From Pseudomonas sp. dw_358 (lineage in GTDB: Bacteria > Pseudomonadota > Gammaproteobacteria > Pseudomonadales > Pseudomonadaceae): a stretch of DNA of 55,932 nt. The position numbers and the translations under genes were made by a program. Numbering within the stretch: position 1 is the stretch's first letter; each line of letters starts with the position of its first letter. This document shows, piece after piece, positions 45,525 to 52,794 of the stretch. The stretch is taken from NCBI RefSeq assembly GCF_018449655.1, contig NZ_JAAVUX010000027.1:1-55932 (forward strand), in the 5' to 3' direction. The notes under the pieces were generated by a model that made no database searches, had not been told where the DNA came from, and saw only the letters and a list, made by a program, of their open reading frames with translations.

Positions 45525-46616
45525 TCAGCGATACCGCTCAAGCCAGTGAGCGTAAGGCGCCGGCAAGGTCCACGAGGCTCTGTCCACGCCCAGCTCTTTG
45601 GCAGCGAAATAGGTCCAGTGCGGGTCGGCCAGGTGGGCGCGGCCCACGGAGACCAGGTCCAGCTGTCCGGACTTGACCGCGTCTTCAGCCAATTGCGGGG
45701 TGCCGAAGCCCCAGGCCGACGTCACCGGCAGGCCGGCTTCGCGGCGTACCTGCTCGGCAATCGGGCCCATGAACGCAGGCCCCCACGGGATGTTGGTGTC
45801 CGGGATGGTGAAGCCGACGCTGACACTCAGCAGGTCCAGGCCGCCCGCCTTGAAGCGACGCGCCAGCTCGATGGACTCGGCCAAGGTCTGTTCATCACGA
45901 CCGTCGTATTCGATCACACCAAAGCGTGCGGTCAGCGGCAGATGCTCGGGCCAGACTTCGCGCACGGCGGCCAGGGTCTCCAGGAGGAAACGGCTGCGGT
46001 TATCGAAGCTGCCACCGTAGGCATCGGTGCGCTGGTTGCTGTGTTCGGAGAAAAAGCTCTGGGCCAGGTAGCCGTGGGCGAAATGCAGCTCGATCCACTC
46101 GAAACCGGCCTCAAGGGCCCGACGCGCCGCATCGACGAAGTTCTGCTTGACCCGGGCGATGTCGTCCAGGCTCATGGCACGGGGCACCTGGGGCAGGTTG
46201 GCACCGAACGCGATGGCCGACGGTGCCAGGGTTTCCCAGTGGCGCGGGTCGGAGGCGGCCATGTGGTCGTCGCCTTCCCAGGGACGGTTGGCGCTGGCCT
46301 TGCGCCCGGCATGGGCAATCTGGATACCCGGCACGGAACCGGCGGCCTTGATGGCCTTGACCATGGGCACAAAGGCCTGGGCCTGGGCATCGTTCCAGAT
46401 CCCGGCGCAGCCCGGGGTGATACGGCCCTCGGGGGCGACCGCCGTGGCTTCCACCACCACCAGCCCGGCACCGCCACGGGCCATGCTGGCCAGGTGCACG
46501 TGGTGCCAGTCGTTGACCACGCCGTCGTCGGCGAGGTATTGGCACATCGGCGGAATGGCGATGCGGTTGCGCAAGGTCACGTCTTTGAGGGTGTAGGGTT
46601 GGAACAGGGCCGACAT
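45525..46616 (-). CDS. xenA: NAD(P)H:flavin oxidoreductase, xenobiotic reductase A
   Basis: A 363-residue Old Yellow Enzyme of the YqjM/XenA class, holding FMN and reducing activated alkenes, nitro compounds and other electrophiles. The opening MSALFQPYTLKDVTLRNRIA with the redox-tuning Cys25 in IPPMCQY, the substrate-site His in IQIAHAGRKAS and the C-terminal YAHWLERYR match XenA as I know it. Its promoter overlaps the palindrome at 46648-46665 shared with the divergent ArsR gene, so induction by electrophiles through that repressor is likely. Confidence 0.92.
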   Translation of the reverse strand: MSALFQPYTLKDVTLRNRIAIPPMCQYLADDGVVNDWHHVHLASMARGGAGLVVVEATAVAPEGRITPGCAGIWNDAQAQAFVPMVKAIKAAGSVPGIQIAHAGRKASANRPWEGDDHMAASDPRHWETLAPSAIAFGANLPQVPRAMSLDDIARVKQNFVDAARRALEAGFEWIELHFAHGYLAQSFFSEHSNQRTDAYGGSFDNRSRFLLETLAAVREVWPEHLPLTARFGVIEYDGRDEQTLAESIELARRFKAGGLDLLSVSVGFTIPDTNIPWGPAFMGPIAEQVRREAGLPVTSAWGFGTPQLAEDAVKSGQLDLVSVGRAHLADPHWTYFAAKELGVDRASWTLPAPYAHWLERYR

Positions 46617-46647
46617 AAGAGCACTCCAGTGATGACCGTAAAATATT

Positions 46648-46665
46648 GTTCGATCTTAATCGAAC
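46648..46665. promoter_or_regulatory. Perfect palindrome GTTCGAT-CTTA-ATCGAAC (ArsR-type operator)
   Basis: Two exact 7-bp arms separated by CTTA lie 31 bp upstream of the xenA start and 37 bp upstream of the chosen ArsR start. Size and position fit an ArsR-family operator that controls both genes. Confidence 0.72.
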
Positions 46666-46702
46666 TATGGTAATCAGCGAAAGCCTTGTTATCATTCGCG
46701 GT

Positions 46703-47002
46703 ATGCGAAACTTTCTTCATCCTGACCCTGACGACTTCAGCCTTGAACGCCTGCTTTATGCGTTGAGCGACCCTGTGCGCCTGGAAATCGTCCGCTGCCT
46801 GGCCGACGTCGCCGAAGCCACGTGCGGCGAACTGGACGGCGGCCGGCCCAAGTCCAGCATGTCCCATCACTTTCGGGTGTTGCGCGATGCCGGCCTGGTG
46901 CACACCCGCAGCGTGGGCACCACGCACATGAATTCGTTGCGCCGGGAAGTGCTGGACAGCCGCTTTCCCGGCTTGCTGAGTGCCGTCCTGGCGCAGCAGT
47001 GA
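46703..47002 (+). CDS. ArsR-family winged-helix repressor
   Basis: A 99-residue regulator. The core reads LYALSDPVRLEIVRCLAD, then SSMSHHFRVLRDAGLVHTRSVG, the recognition helix and wing of ArsR proteins. No CxC metal site is present in the recognition helix; one Cys (ATCGEL) lies before it, and another in RCLAD, so sensing may be thiol-based. ATG 46703 is chosen because earlier in-frame starts would place the operator inside the coding region. Divergent from xenA, its likely target. Confidence 0.85.
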   Translation: MRNFLHPDPDDFSLERLLYALSDPVRLEIVRCLADVAEATCGELDGGRPKSSMSHHFRVLRDAGLVHTRSVGTTHMNSLRREVLDSRFPGLLSAVLAQQ

Positions 47003-47078
47003 CGCTTGCTTCCTGATCAACACCGTCCTCGAATGAGTGAACAGCAACTGTCACGAGGGCATAGATCGCGGGGTCAGG

Positions 47079-47756
47079 TCACGCCAGGCGCTTGAGCAGC
47101 GCGTGGGCCACCGGCTCCGAGCTGGCCGGATTCTGCCCGGTGATCAGCAGGCCGTCTTCGACCACGAACGGTTGCCAGTCCGGGCCTTTCTCGTAGAGGG
47201 CACCCAATGCCAGGAACTCGTCCTCGACCAGGAACGGCACCACATCGGTCAGGCCCACGCCCGCCTCTTCGGCGTTGGTGAAACCACTGACGCGGCGCCC
47301 CTTGACCAACGGCTGGCCATCGGCAGCCTTGACATGACGCAGCACGCCCGGCGCGTGGCAGACGAAGGCGATGGGCTTGCCGGCCCGCTCGAAGGCTTCG
47401 ATCAGCGCAATGGACACCTTGGACTCTGCCAGGTCCCACAGCGGGCCGTGGCCACCGGGGTAGAACACGGTGTCGAAATGTTCAGACTTGACGCTGTCCA
47501 GTTTCACGGTGCTGGCCAACGCCTGCTGCGCGGCGGGGTCGGCCTTGAAGCGCTGGGTCAGTGCGGTCTGGAAGTCCGGCTCATCGCTCTTGGGGTCCAG
47601 CGGCGGCTGGCCACCTTTCGGCGAGGCCAGCACCACGTCGGCGCCGGCATCCTTGAAGGCGTAATACGGCGCGGCGAATTCTTCGAGCCAGAAACCGGTC
47701 TTGCGGCCGGTGTCGCCGAGTTGGTCGTGGGAGGTCAATACCATCAATATTTTCAT
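47079..47756 (-). CDS. DJ-1/PfpI-superfamily type 1 glutamine amidotransferase-like protein
   Basis: A 225-residue protein of the Hsp31-like branch. The nucleophile elbow is FVCHAPG, and the preceding YPGGHGPLWDLAE loop is typical. Relatives act as glyoxalase III, chaperones or deglycases. AGAGGAAACAGCA precedes ATG 47756. It lies 25 bp after a TetR gene on the same strand, forming a regulator-plus-enzyme operon that fits an electrophile-stress function next to xenA. Confidence 0.86.
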   Translation of the reverse strand: MKILMVLTSHDQLGDTGRKTGFWLEEFAAPYYAFKDAGADVVLASPKGGQPPLDPKSDEPDFQTALTQRFKADPAAQQALASTVKLDSVKSEHFDTVFYPGGHGPLWDLAESKVSIALIEAFERAGKPIAFVCHAPGVLRHVKAADGQPLVKGRRVSGFTNAEEAGVGLTDVVPFLVEDEFLALGALYEKGPDWQPFVVEDGLLITGQNPASSEPVAHALLKRLA

Positions 47757-47781
47757 TGCTGTTTCCTCTGGGCTGTCTGGG

Positions 47782-48396
47782 TCAAGCATTGATTTGAAGG
47801 GTGGCAGTCGCGCTGCCCAGCACTTGACGGGTCAGCGCCAAGGCTTCGTGAAGCGGTGTATCGGTACGGGAAATCTTGGCCATCACACTGGCGCCCAACC
47901 ACAGGGCATAGAGTTGCGCGGCCAGAGGCTCTGGCGGCTGATCGAGGTTCAAGCTGCCCTGTGCCTGGCCCCGGGCCAACGCCGCCGCCAGGCAAGCGAT
48001 GATCCGTGAGGTGCCTTGCTCAAGGGCCTGGCGCATGGCTTCAGACAGGTCCGCGACTTCGGCGCCGAGTTTGACCGCCAGGCATTTGCCACAGTCGCCG
48101 GGGGCGGTCTGGCTGGCGATCCAGTTTTGCCAATACAGGAGCAACTTGCGGCTTTCCGGCTGATCGCTGCTGAACAGCTGCTGCATATCGGCCGAGTAGC
48201 TTTCGAAATAATCCTCCAGCAGCGCCTGACCGAACGCGTCCTTGGAGCTGAAGTAGTGGTAGAACGAACCTTTAGGCACTTGCGCCGCCTGCAGCACCTC
48301 ATTTAGGCCTACGGCGGAAAAACCTTTCCTGCCGACGATCTGCTGGGCGACGGCGAGGATGTGTTGTCTGGCGTGCTTGCTGTCGTGGGTGACCAT
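47782..48396 (-). CDS. TetR-family transcriptional regulator
   Basis: A 204-residue regulator with helix-turn-helix GFSAVGLNEVLQAAQVPKGS followed by FYHYFSSKDAFGQALL. The C-terminal domain resembles the NemR/YxaF group that senses electrophiles; cysteines in APGDCGKCLAVKLG could be the sensor. ATG 48396 lies 18 bp from the repeat TAGAC-N5-GTCTA at 48414-48428. It leads the DJ-1-like gene and diverges from the GlxA-type gene. Confidence 0.86.
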   Translation of the reverse strand: MVTHDSKHARQHILAVAQQIVGRKGFSAVGLNEVLQAAQVPKGSFYHYFSSKDAFGQALLEDYFESYSADMQQLFSSDQPESRKLLLYWQNWIASQTAPGDCGKCLAVKLGAEVADLSEAMRQALEQGTSRIIACLAAALARGQAQGSLNLDQPPEPLAAQLYALWLGASVMAKISRTDTPLHEALALTRQVLGSATATLQINA

Positions 48397-48413
48397 CCTG
48401 CCTCTCCTGCCAG

Positions 48414-48428
48414 TAGACCAGTCGTCTA
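48414..48428. promoter_or_regulatory. Inverted repeat TAGAC-CAGTC-GTCTA, probable TetR operator
   Basis: Five-base arms with a 5-bp spacer lie just upstream of the TetR start. NemR-like TetR regulators are known to bind TAGACC-type boxes, which this resembles. Autoregulation of the TetR/DJ-1 operon is inferred. Confidence 0.6.
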
Positions 48429-48575
48429 GTGCGTTGAAGTGAATGGTAGGAGCCACAGCCGACTGCCACAATGTCGTATCCGCAAGGATTCCGGCCATGG
48501 CCCGGCCGACGACAAGATCGTTGCCAGCCTACCCGGCAACGCCGACAATCGCGGGCATTGCAAGCGGAGTCCCCC

Positions 48576-49520
48576 ATGCACAGCGTCGCGCTGATCGTTT
48601 ACCCCGGTTTCCAATCCCTGGCTTTGTCCATCGGCTCGGTGTTCGAGTGCGCCAACCTGCTGCGTGGCGAGCAGGCCTATGGGTTTCATCTGGTCTCGGA
48701 AACGGGCGGCGCGGTGATGTCCTCCCAGGGCTTTTCGGTCAACACCACCACCTTGCGCCCGGAAGGTTACGACTCGACCATCGTCAGTGGTTACCTGGAG
48801 TTCCGCTTGCCGGAGGCCAGCCTGCTGGACCTCGTACGTGCGGCCGCCGCGCAGTCACGGCGAGTGGTGTCGCTGTGCATGGGGGTTTTCGTGCTGGCTG
48901 ACGCCGGGCTGCTCGAAGGACGGCGAGTGACCACCCACTGGCTGCATGCGCCGGCGTTTCGCAAACGCTACCCCGAGATCGAGCTGGAAGAGGACAAGCT
49001 GTTCGTGGTCGACGGTCAGGTATGGACCGGGGCGGGCATGAGCGCCGGCGTGGACCTGGCGCTGGCCATGGTGGAAAACGACCTGGGCCACGACCTCGCC
49101 CGGCAGGTGGCGCGCAAACTGGTGATTGCCCAGCGCCGGGGCAGCGAACAGTCGCAACTGTCGACCTTGCTGGAACTGGACCCCAAATCCGATCGCGTGC
49201 AACTGGCCTTGGCCTACGCCCGGGAAAACCTGCGCGAAGACCTGTCCGTCGAAGCCCTGGCGGCGGTCGCACGGCTCAGCCCACGGCAGTTCAGCCGGGT
49301 GTTTCGCGAGGAAACCGGGCAGACCCCGGCCAAGGCGATCGAAGCGTTGCGGGTCGAAGCTGCGCGGGCCTTGATGGAGACCAGCCGCCACCCCATCGAA
49401 GTGATTGCCCGGGAGACCGGCTTCGGTGATCGCGAGCGCTTGCGTCAGGCGTTCCTGAGGGCGTTCGGGCAGCCGCCTCAGGCGTTGCAGAAGGTCTTTT
49501 TCAATGCGCTGTCGCCCTGA
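48576..49520 (+). CDS. GlxA-type AraC regulator with DJ-1/PfpI N-terminal domain
   Basis: A 314-residue protein. The N-terminal DJ-1/PfpI domain (HSVALIVYPGFQSLALSIGS) carries the usual elbow as VVSLCMGVFVLADAGLL, and the C terminus has two AraC helix-turn-helix units (SVEALAAVARLSPRQFSRVF and VIARETGFGDRERLRQAFL). GlxA-type regulators control catabolic genes for quaternary amines, arginine and others. CGGAG precedes ATG 48576. It is divergent from TetR. Its 3' end overlaps a small convergent gene. Confidence 0.87.
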   Translation: MHSVALIVYPGFQSLALSIGSVFECANLLRGEQAYGFHLVSETGGAVMSSQGFSVNTTTLRPEGYDSTIVSGYLEFRLPEASLLDLVRAAAAQSRRVVSLCMGVFVLADAGLLEGRRVTTHWLHAPAFRKRYPEIELEEDKLFVVDGQVWTGAGMSAGVDLALAMVENDLGHDLARQVARKLVIAQRRGSEQSQLSTLLELDPKSDRVQLALAYARENLREDLSVEALAAVARLSPRQFSRVFREETGQTPAKAIEALRVEAARALMETSRHPIEVIARETGFGDRERLRQAFLRAFGQPPQALQKVFFNALSP

Positions 49521-49690
49521 GCGCCGGACGGCGCATCGGGGACGAAGGAGACCGGCGTGGCCCGGATGCGCTCTTGCAGTTTGGCCACATAGGCCTGGGC
49601 GTCGTCGAGGTTCTGAAACGACACCGCGCTCTCGCCTAGCCACACTTTGCACCCATTGCCCTGGCCATTGACTTCGATCTTGACGTCCAT
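49478..49690 (-). CDS. Small protein of unknown function
   Basis: A 70-residue ORF beginning MDVKIEVNGQGNGCKVWLGE and containing SFQNLDDAQAYVAKLQERI, which alternates like a beta-beta-alpha fold. The codon pattern and a GAGAAG before ATG 49690 support it. I do not recognise the family. The last 43 bp overlap the end of the GlxA-type gene in convergent orientation. It diverges from the ParA-like gene at 49890. Confidence 0.6.
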   Translation of the reverse strand: MDVKIEVNGQGNGCKVWLGESAVSFQNLDDAQAYVAKLQERIRATPVSFVPDAPSGAQGDSALKKTFCNA

Positions 49691-49889
49691 CTTCTCATCC
49701 GTGTTCGATTTTGGTGCGCAAGAGTAGCTCGGTTTTGGTGCATTGGAAAGTCGCCGCAAGGCTCTGGATCAAGGGTTTCATGCAGACCGCAAGTATCGAA
49801 TCCGATTTCTGAAATAAATCCGGCCGATAGCAAAACTGTCATATTTGACTGCTATGGTGCCCGCCCTTTTCCAGCGGTCTGTCCTTCTC

Positions 49890-50663
49890 ATGCGTCGTGT
49901 CGTGTTCAACCAGAAAGGCGGGGTCGGCAAATCGACCATCGCTTGCAACCTTGCCGCTGTCAGTGCCGCCGAGGGCTACCGAACGCTGCTGGTGGACCTC
50001 GACTCACAGGGCAATTCGACCCACTACCTCACCGGCCTGGCCCCGGACGAGGCGCCGGTGGGCATCGCCGATTTCTTCAAACAGACCTTGGCCAGCACGT
50101 CGGGCAGCAAGAAAAGCCGGGTTAATGTCACCCCTACCCGCTTTGACAACCTGCACCTGATCACGGCCAGCCCGGAACTGGCGCAGTTGCAGTCGCGGCT
50201 GGAGGCCAAGTTCAAGATCAACAAGCTGCGGCGGCTGATGGTGGAACTCTCCGAAGACTATGAGCGGATCTACATCGACACCCCTCCCGCCCTGAACTTC
50301 TACTCGTTCAGCGCCTTGATCGCAGCCGACCGAGTCTTGATCCCCTTCGACTGCGACACCTTTTCCCGGCAGGCGCTGTACAGCGTGATAGCCAACGTCA
50401 ACGAACTGCAGGCCGACCACAACGAGTCGCTGGTCATCGAAGGGGTGGTGGTCAACCAGTTCGTCGAGCGCACCCACCTGCACCAGCACCTGATCGACCA
50501 ACTGCTGGCCGAAGGCGTACCGGTGCTCCCGGTGTATCTGGGCAGCACGGTGAAGGTCAGGGAGTCCCACGAAGTGTGCACGCCGCTGATTCATCTGGCG
50601 CCGCGGCACAAGCTGTCGATGCAGTTTGTGGATTTGCTGACGAGTCTCGAGCGGGCGAGTTGA
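49890..50663 (+). CDS. Orphan ParA-family ATPase
   Basis: A 257-residue ATPase with deviant Walker A motif KGGVGKST at residues 9-16 and LLVDLDSQG as the next motif. It contains YIDTPPALNFYSFSAL as the Walker B region and ends after a TLVR-like C-terminal helix. ParA proteins position plasmids, chromosomes or large protein assemblies. No parB, parS-like repeat or replication gene lies beside it, so it is not a normal partition operon. The start ATG 49890 is chosen because the conserved strand begins there; the open frame reaches 49845. Confidence 0.85.
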   Translation: MRRVVFNQKGGVGKSTIACNLAAVSAAEGYRTLLVDLDSQGNSTHYLTGLAPDEAPVGIADFFKQTLASTSGSKKSRVNVTPTRFDNLHLITASPELAQLQSRLEAKFKINKLRRLMVELSEDYERIYIDTPPALNFYSFSALIAADRVLIPFDCDTFSRQALYSVIANVNELQADHNESLVIEGVVVNQFVERTHLHQHLIDQLLAEGVPVLPVYLGSTVKVRESHEVCTPLIHLAPRHKLSMQFVDLLTSLERAS

Positions 50664-51071
50664 GCACAACGATCACCGCGCCGGGCTTTTCCTGCAGGAC
50701 CGAGCTTGCTCGGGAACAGGCACCGTGCACTGTTCTTCCCGAGCAGCTCGGTCCTGCAGAGTCACCCTCAGGCTTGTGACCTGGACAGCCTGTTCGCAAG
50801 GGTATGGTCCATCGAGCTTCCACACTGGCACTAAGCCACTTTTTTTCGTGTCTTCAAACCAAAAACCGCCGTCTCATCCGGTCACCCAATCCCTAGCACT
50901 GCCAAAAACCGCGAGTTAGAGCCATTTCTTCATCTTGGCGGGTGAACTTTCATGCACGCAGGCTTTCAGTTCATCTCAAGATGTTCCGGCTCAGGCATGT
51001 GAATGTCGGCGCCGGTCGTCTCGGCGTTGATCACAAAACAAAACCATTCCCAGAGAACACAGGACGCGGCC
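50664..51071. other. 408-bp spacer holding a REP pair and the transporter promoter
   Basis: Apart from the inverted REP pair at 50692-50759, this segment shows no coding capacity. The 50930-51071 end holds the promoter and an AGGA ribosome site for the FHS transporter. No further repeats were seen. Confidence 0.6.
50692..50759. repeat. REPIN-like inverted REP pair
   Basis: The left arm CTGCAGGACCGAGCTTGCTC plus GGGAA (50692-50716) and the right arm (50736-50759) are reverse complements except for one bulged T. This head matches the fluorescent-pseudomonad REP family in its GAGCTTGCTCG core. Two facing REPs about 19 bp apart form a REPIN that can fold into a long hairpin just after the ParA gene. 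Confidence 0.78.
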
Positions 51072-52373
51072 ATGACGGATAGCACCGTTGCAGCAACACA
51101 AGAACAATCCCCTCCAGGTATCGCCAACGTCCAACGTTTAAGCTTGTTCGTTTTCGCGTTGTTTTTCATTTTCGGCGGTCTGACCAGCCTGAATGACATC
51201 CTCATCCCGAAACTCAAAAGCCTCTTCAGCCTCAGCTACGCCCAGGCCATGCTGGTGCAGTCAGCGTTCTTCCTCGCCTACGCGATCATTTCGATCCCGG
51301 CCGCACAGCTGATCAACCGCATCGGCTACATGCGCGCCGCCTCCGTCGGCCTGTTGACCATGGCAGTGGGCTGCCTGCTGTTCATCCCCGCCGCGCTGGC
51401 GGGCCTGTTCGGTGCCTTCCTGATCGCGCTGTTCGTGCTGGCCATCGGCGTGACCGTGGTCCAGGTGGTGGCCAACCCACTGATCTCGCTGCTGGGGGCA
51501 CCGAACACGGCCCACAGCCGGGTGACCTTCGCCCAGGCGTTCAACTCCCTGGGCACCACCATCGCCCCCTACCTGGGCGCCATGCTGATTCTCGGTTCGC
51601 TGAGCCACGTCGATCCCGCCACCCTGAGCGGCTCGGCGCTGGCCAGCTACCTGGCCGAAGAAGCCAAGGTCATCAGCAACACCTACGCCGGCATTGCCGT
51701 GGCGCTGATCGTCGTCGCCGTGCTGGTCTGGCAGCAACGCAAGCACATGCCGGGCACCAGCGCCAACGCCAACGATGCCGTCACCGAGCGCACCAGCCCG
51801 CTGTCGGCATTGAGCCTGCTCAAGCAGCCGCGCTTTGCCTTCGGCGCCGCCTGCATCTTCTGCTACGTGGGCGCGGAAGTGTCCATCGGCAGCCTGCTGA
51901 CCAACTTTCTCGAACAGCCGACCACCTTCGGCTTCGACGCACAGCTGGCCGGCAAGCACGTGGCTTTCTACTGGGGCGGTGCCATGGTCGGGCGCTTCAT
52001 CGGTGCGGCCTTGCTGCGCGCCTTCGCACCGGGCAAGGTGCTGGCCTGCGCGGCCCTGATCGCCATCGTGCTGATCGGCAGCGCAGCGAACAACCACGGC
52101 GCTGTAGCCGGGTGGTCGATTCTGGCCATCGGGCTGTTCAACTCGGTGATGTTCCCCACCATCTTCTCCCTGGCCTGTGAAGGTCTGGGCAAGCGCGCCG
52201 CGCAAGGCTCGGGACTGATCTGCTGTGCCATCGTCGGCGGCGCCATCGTGCCACCGCTGACCGGGTTTGCGGCGGACCTGAGCACCCTGAGCCTGTCGCT
52301 GGCCGTGCCGGCCGTGTGCTACGCGATCATTGCCTCCTACGGCTGGTACGCACGCCGCCCAGCGGTCGCCTGA
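51072..52373 (+). CDS. FHS-family sugar MFS transporter (FucP/GluP-like)
   Basis: A 433-residue major facilitator protein with 12 hydrophobic segments. FFIFGGLTSLNDILIPKLK near the N terminus and VVQVVANPLISLLGAP in the middle are the fucose/glucose/galactose:H+ symporter signatures. It should import a hexose or related sugar by proton symport. AGGA precedes ATG 51072. The TonB-dependent receptor begins 421 bp downstream, which could supply substrate across the outer membrane. Confidence 0.87.
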   Translation: MTDSTVAATQEQSPPGIANVQRLSLFVFALFFIFGGLTSLNDILIPKLKSLFSLSYAQAMLVQSAFFLAYAIISIPAAQLINRIGYMRAASVGLLTMAVGCLLFIPAALAGLFGAFLIALFVLAIGVTVVQVVANPLISLLGAPNTAHSRVTFAQAFNSLGTTIAPYLGAMLILGSLSHVDPATLSGSALASYLAEEAKVISNTYAGIAVALIVVAVLVWQQRKHMPGTSANANDAVTERTSPLSALSLLKQPRFAFGAACIFCYVGAEVSIGSLLTNFLEQPTTFGFDAQLAGKHVAFYWGGAMVGRFIGAALLRAFAPGKVLACAALIAIVLIGSAANNHGAVAGWSILAIGLFNSVMFPTIFSLACEGLGKRAAQGSGLICCAIVGGAIVPPLTGFAADLSTLSLSLAVPAVCYAIIASYGWYARRPAVA

Positions 52374-52794
52374 CCCACCCTGTTGCCCCCGGCGCGCGCC
52401 AGGCGTCCCGGGGACAGCACCACTTCAATTGCTCCCGGTCACCGGCCAGCTGCGCCAGCAGCCGGATTTACCAGGCGCTGCGCGATACCGTAGTCCGGCA
52501 ACGCGCCAACTTCGTGCTCGAAGGCCAGTCGGGTCATCCGTTGCCCAAGGCCCCTGGCTGCTCTGGCGGCCCGACCGAGGGCGAAAGCCAACATCTGATC
52601 CAGTCATTTTGAAATGAATTAATATACCTGAAAGTGATAATAAACTTATTCCAAAATAGACTTTCCGTTTCATTTGTTATGCAAATAGGATCCTTCAGCA
52701 CGACGGCACGGTTGCCGTCATCACCCCTATTTTCAGGAATGGAACCTGTACCCACACCACGGGCCAGTACCAGATTCAATGGATATCGCCCGCC
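52374..52794. other. 421-bp spacer, AT-rich promoter of the TonB-dependent receptor
   Basis: The first 230 bp are GC-rich. One short frame reads SSRIYQALRDTVVRQRANF, which resembles the start of a GntR-type helix-turn-helix and may be a decayed fragment. From about 52610 to 52720 the sequence turns AT-rich and likely holds the receptor promoter; GATAATAAACTTATTC at 52636 is only a poor Fur-box match. Confidence 0.4.

Noticed and set aside
52316..52612. 98-residue ORF after the FHS transporter
   Set aside because: It starts within the transporter gene, has no ribosome site and only a short GntR-like stretch; treated as spacer with a possible fragment.
52634..52655. Fur box before the TonB receptor
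   Set aside because: GATAATAAACTTATTC only loosely resembles the consensus and lacks a proper second half.
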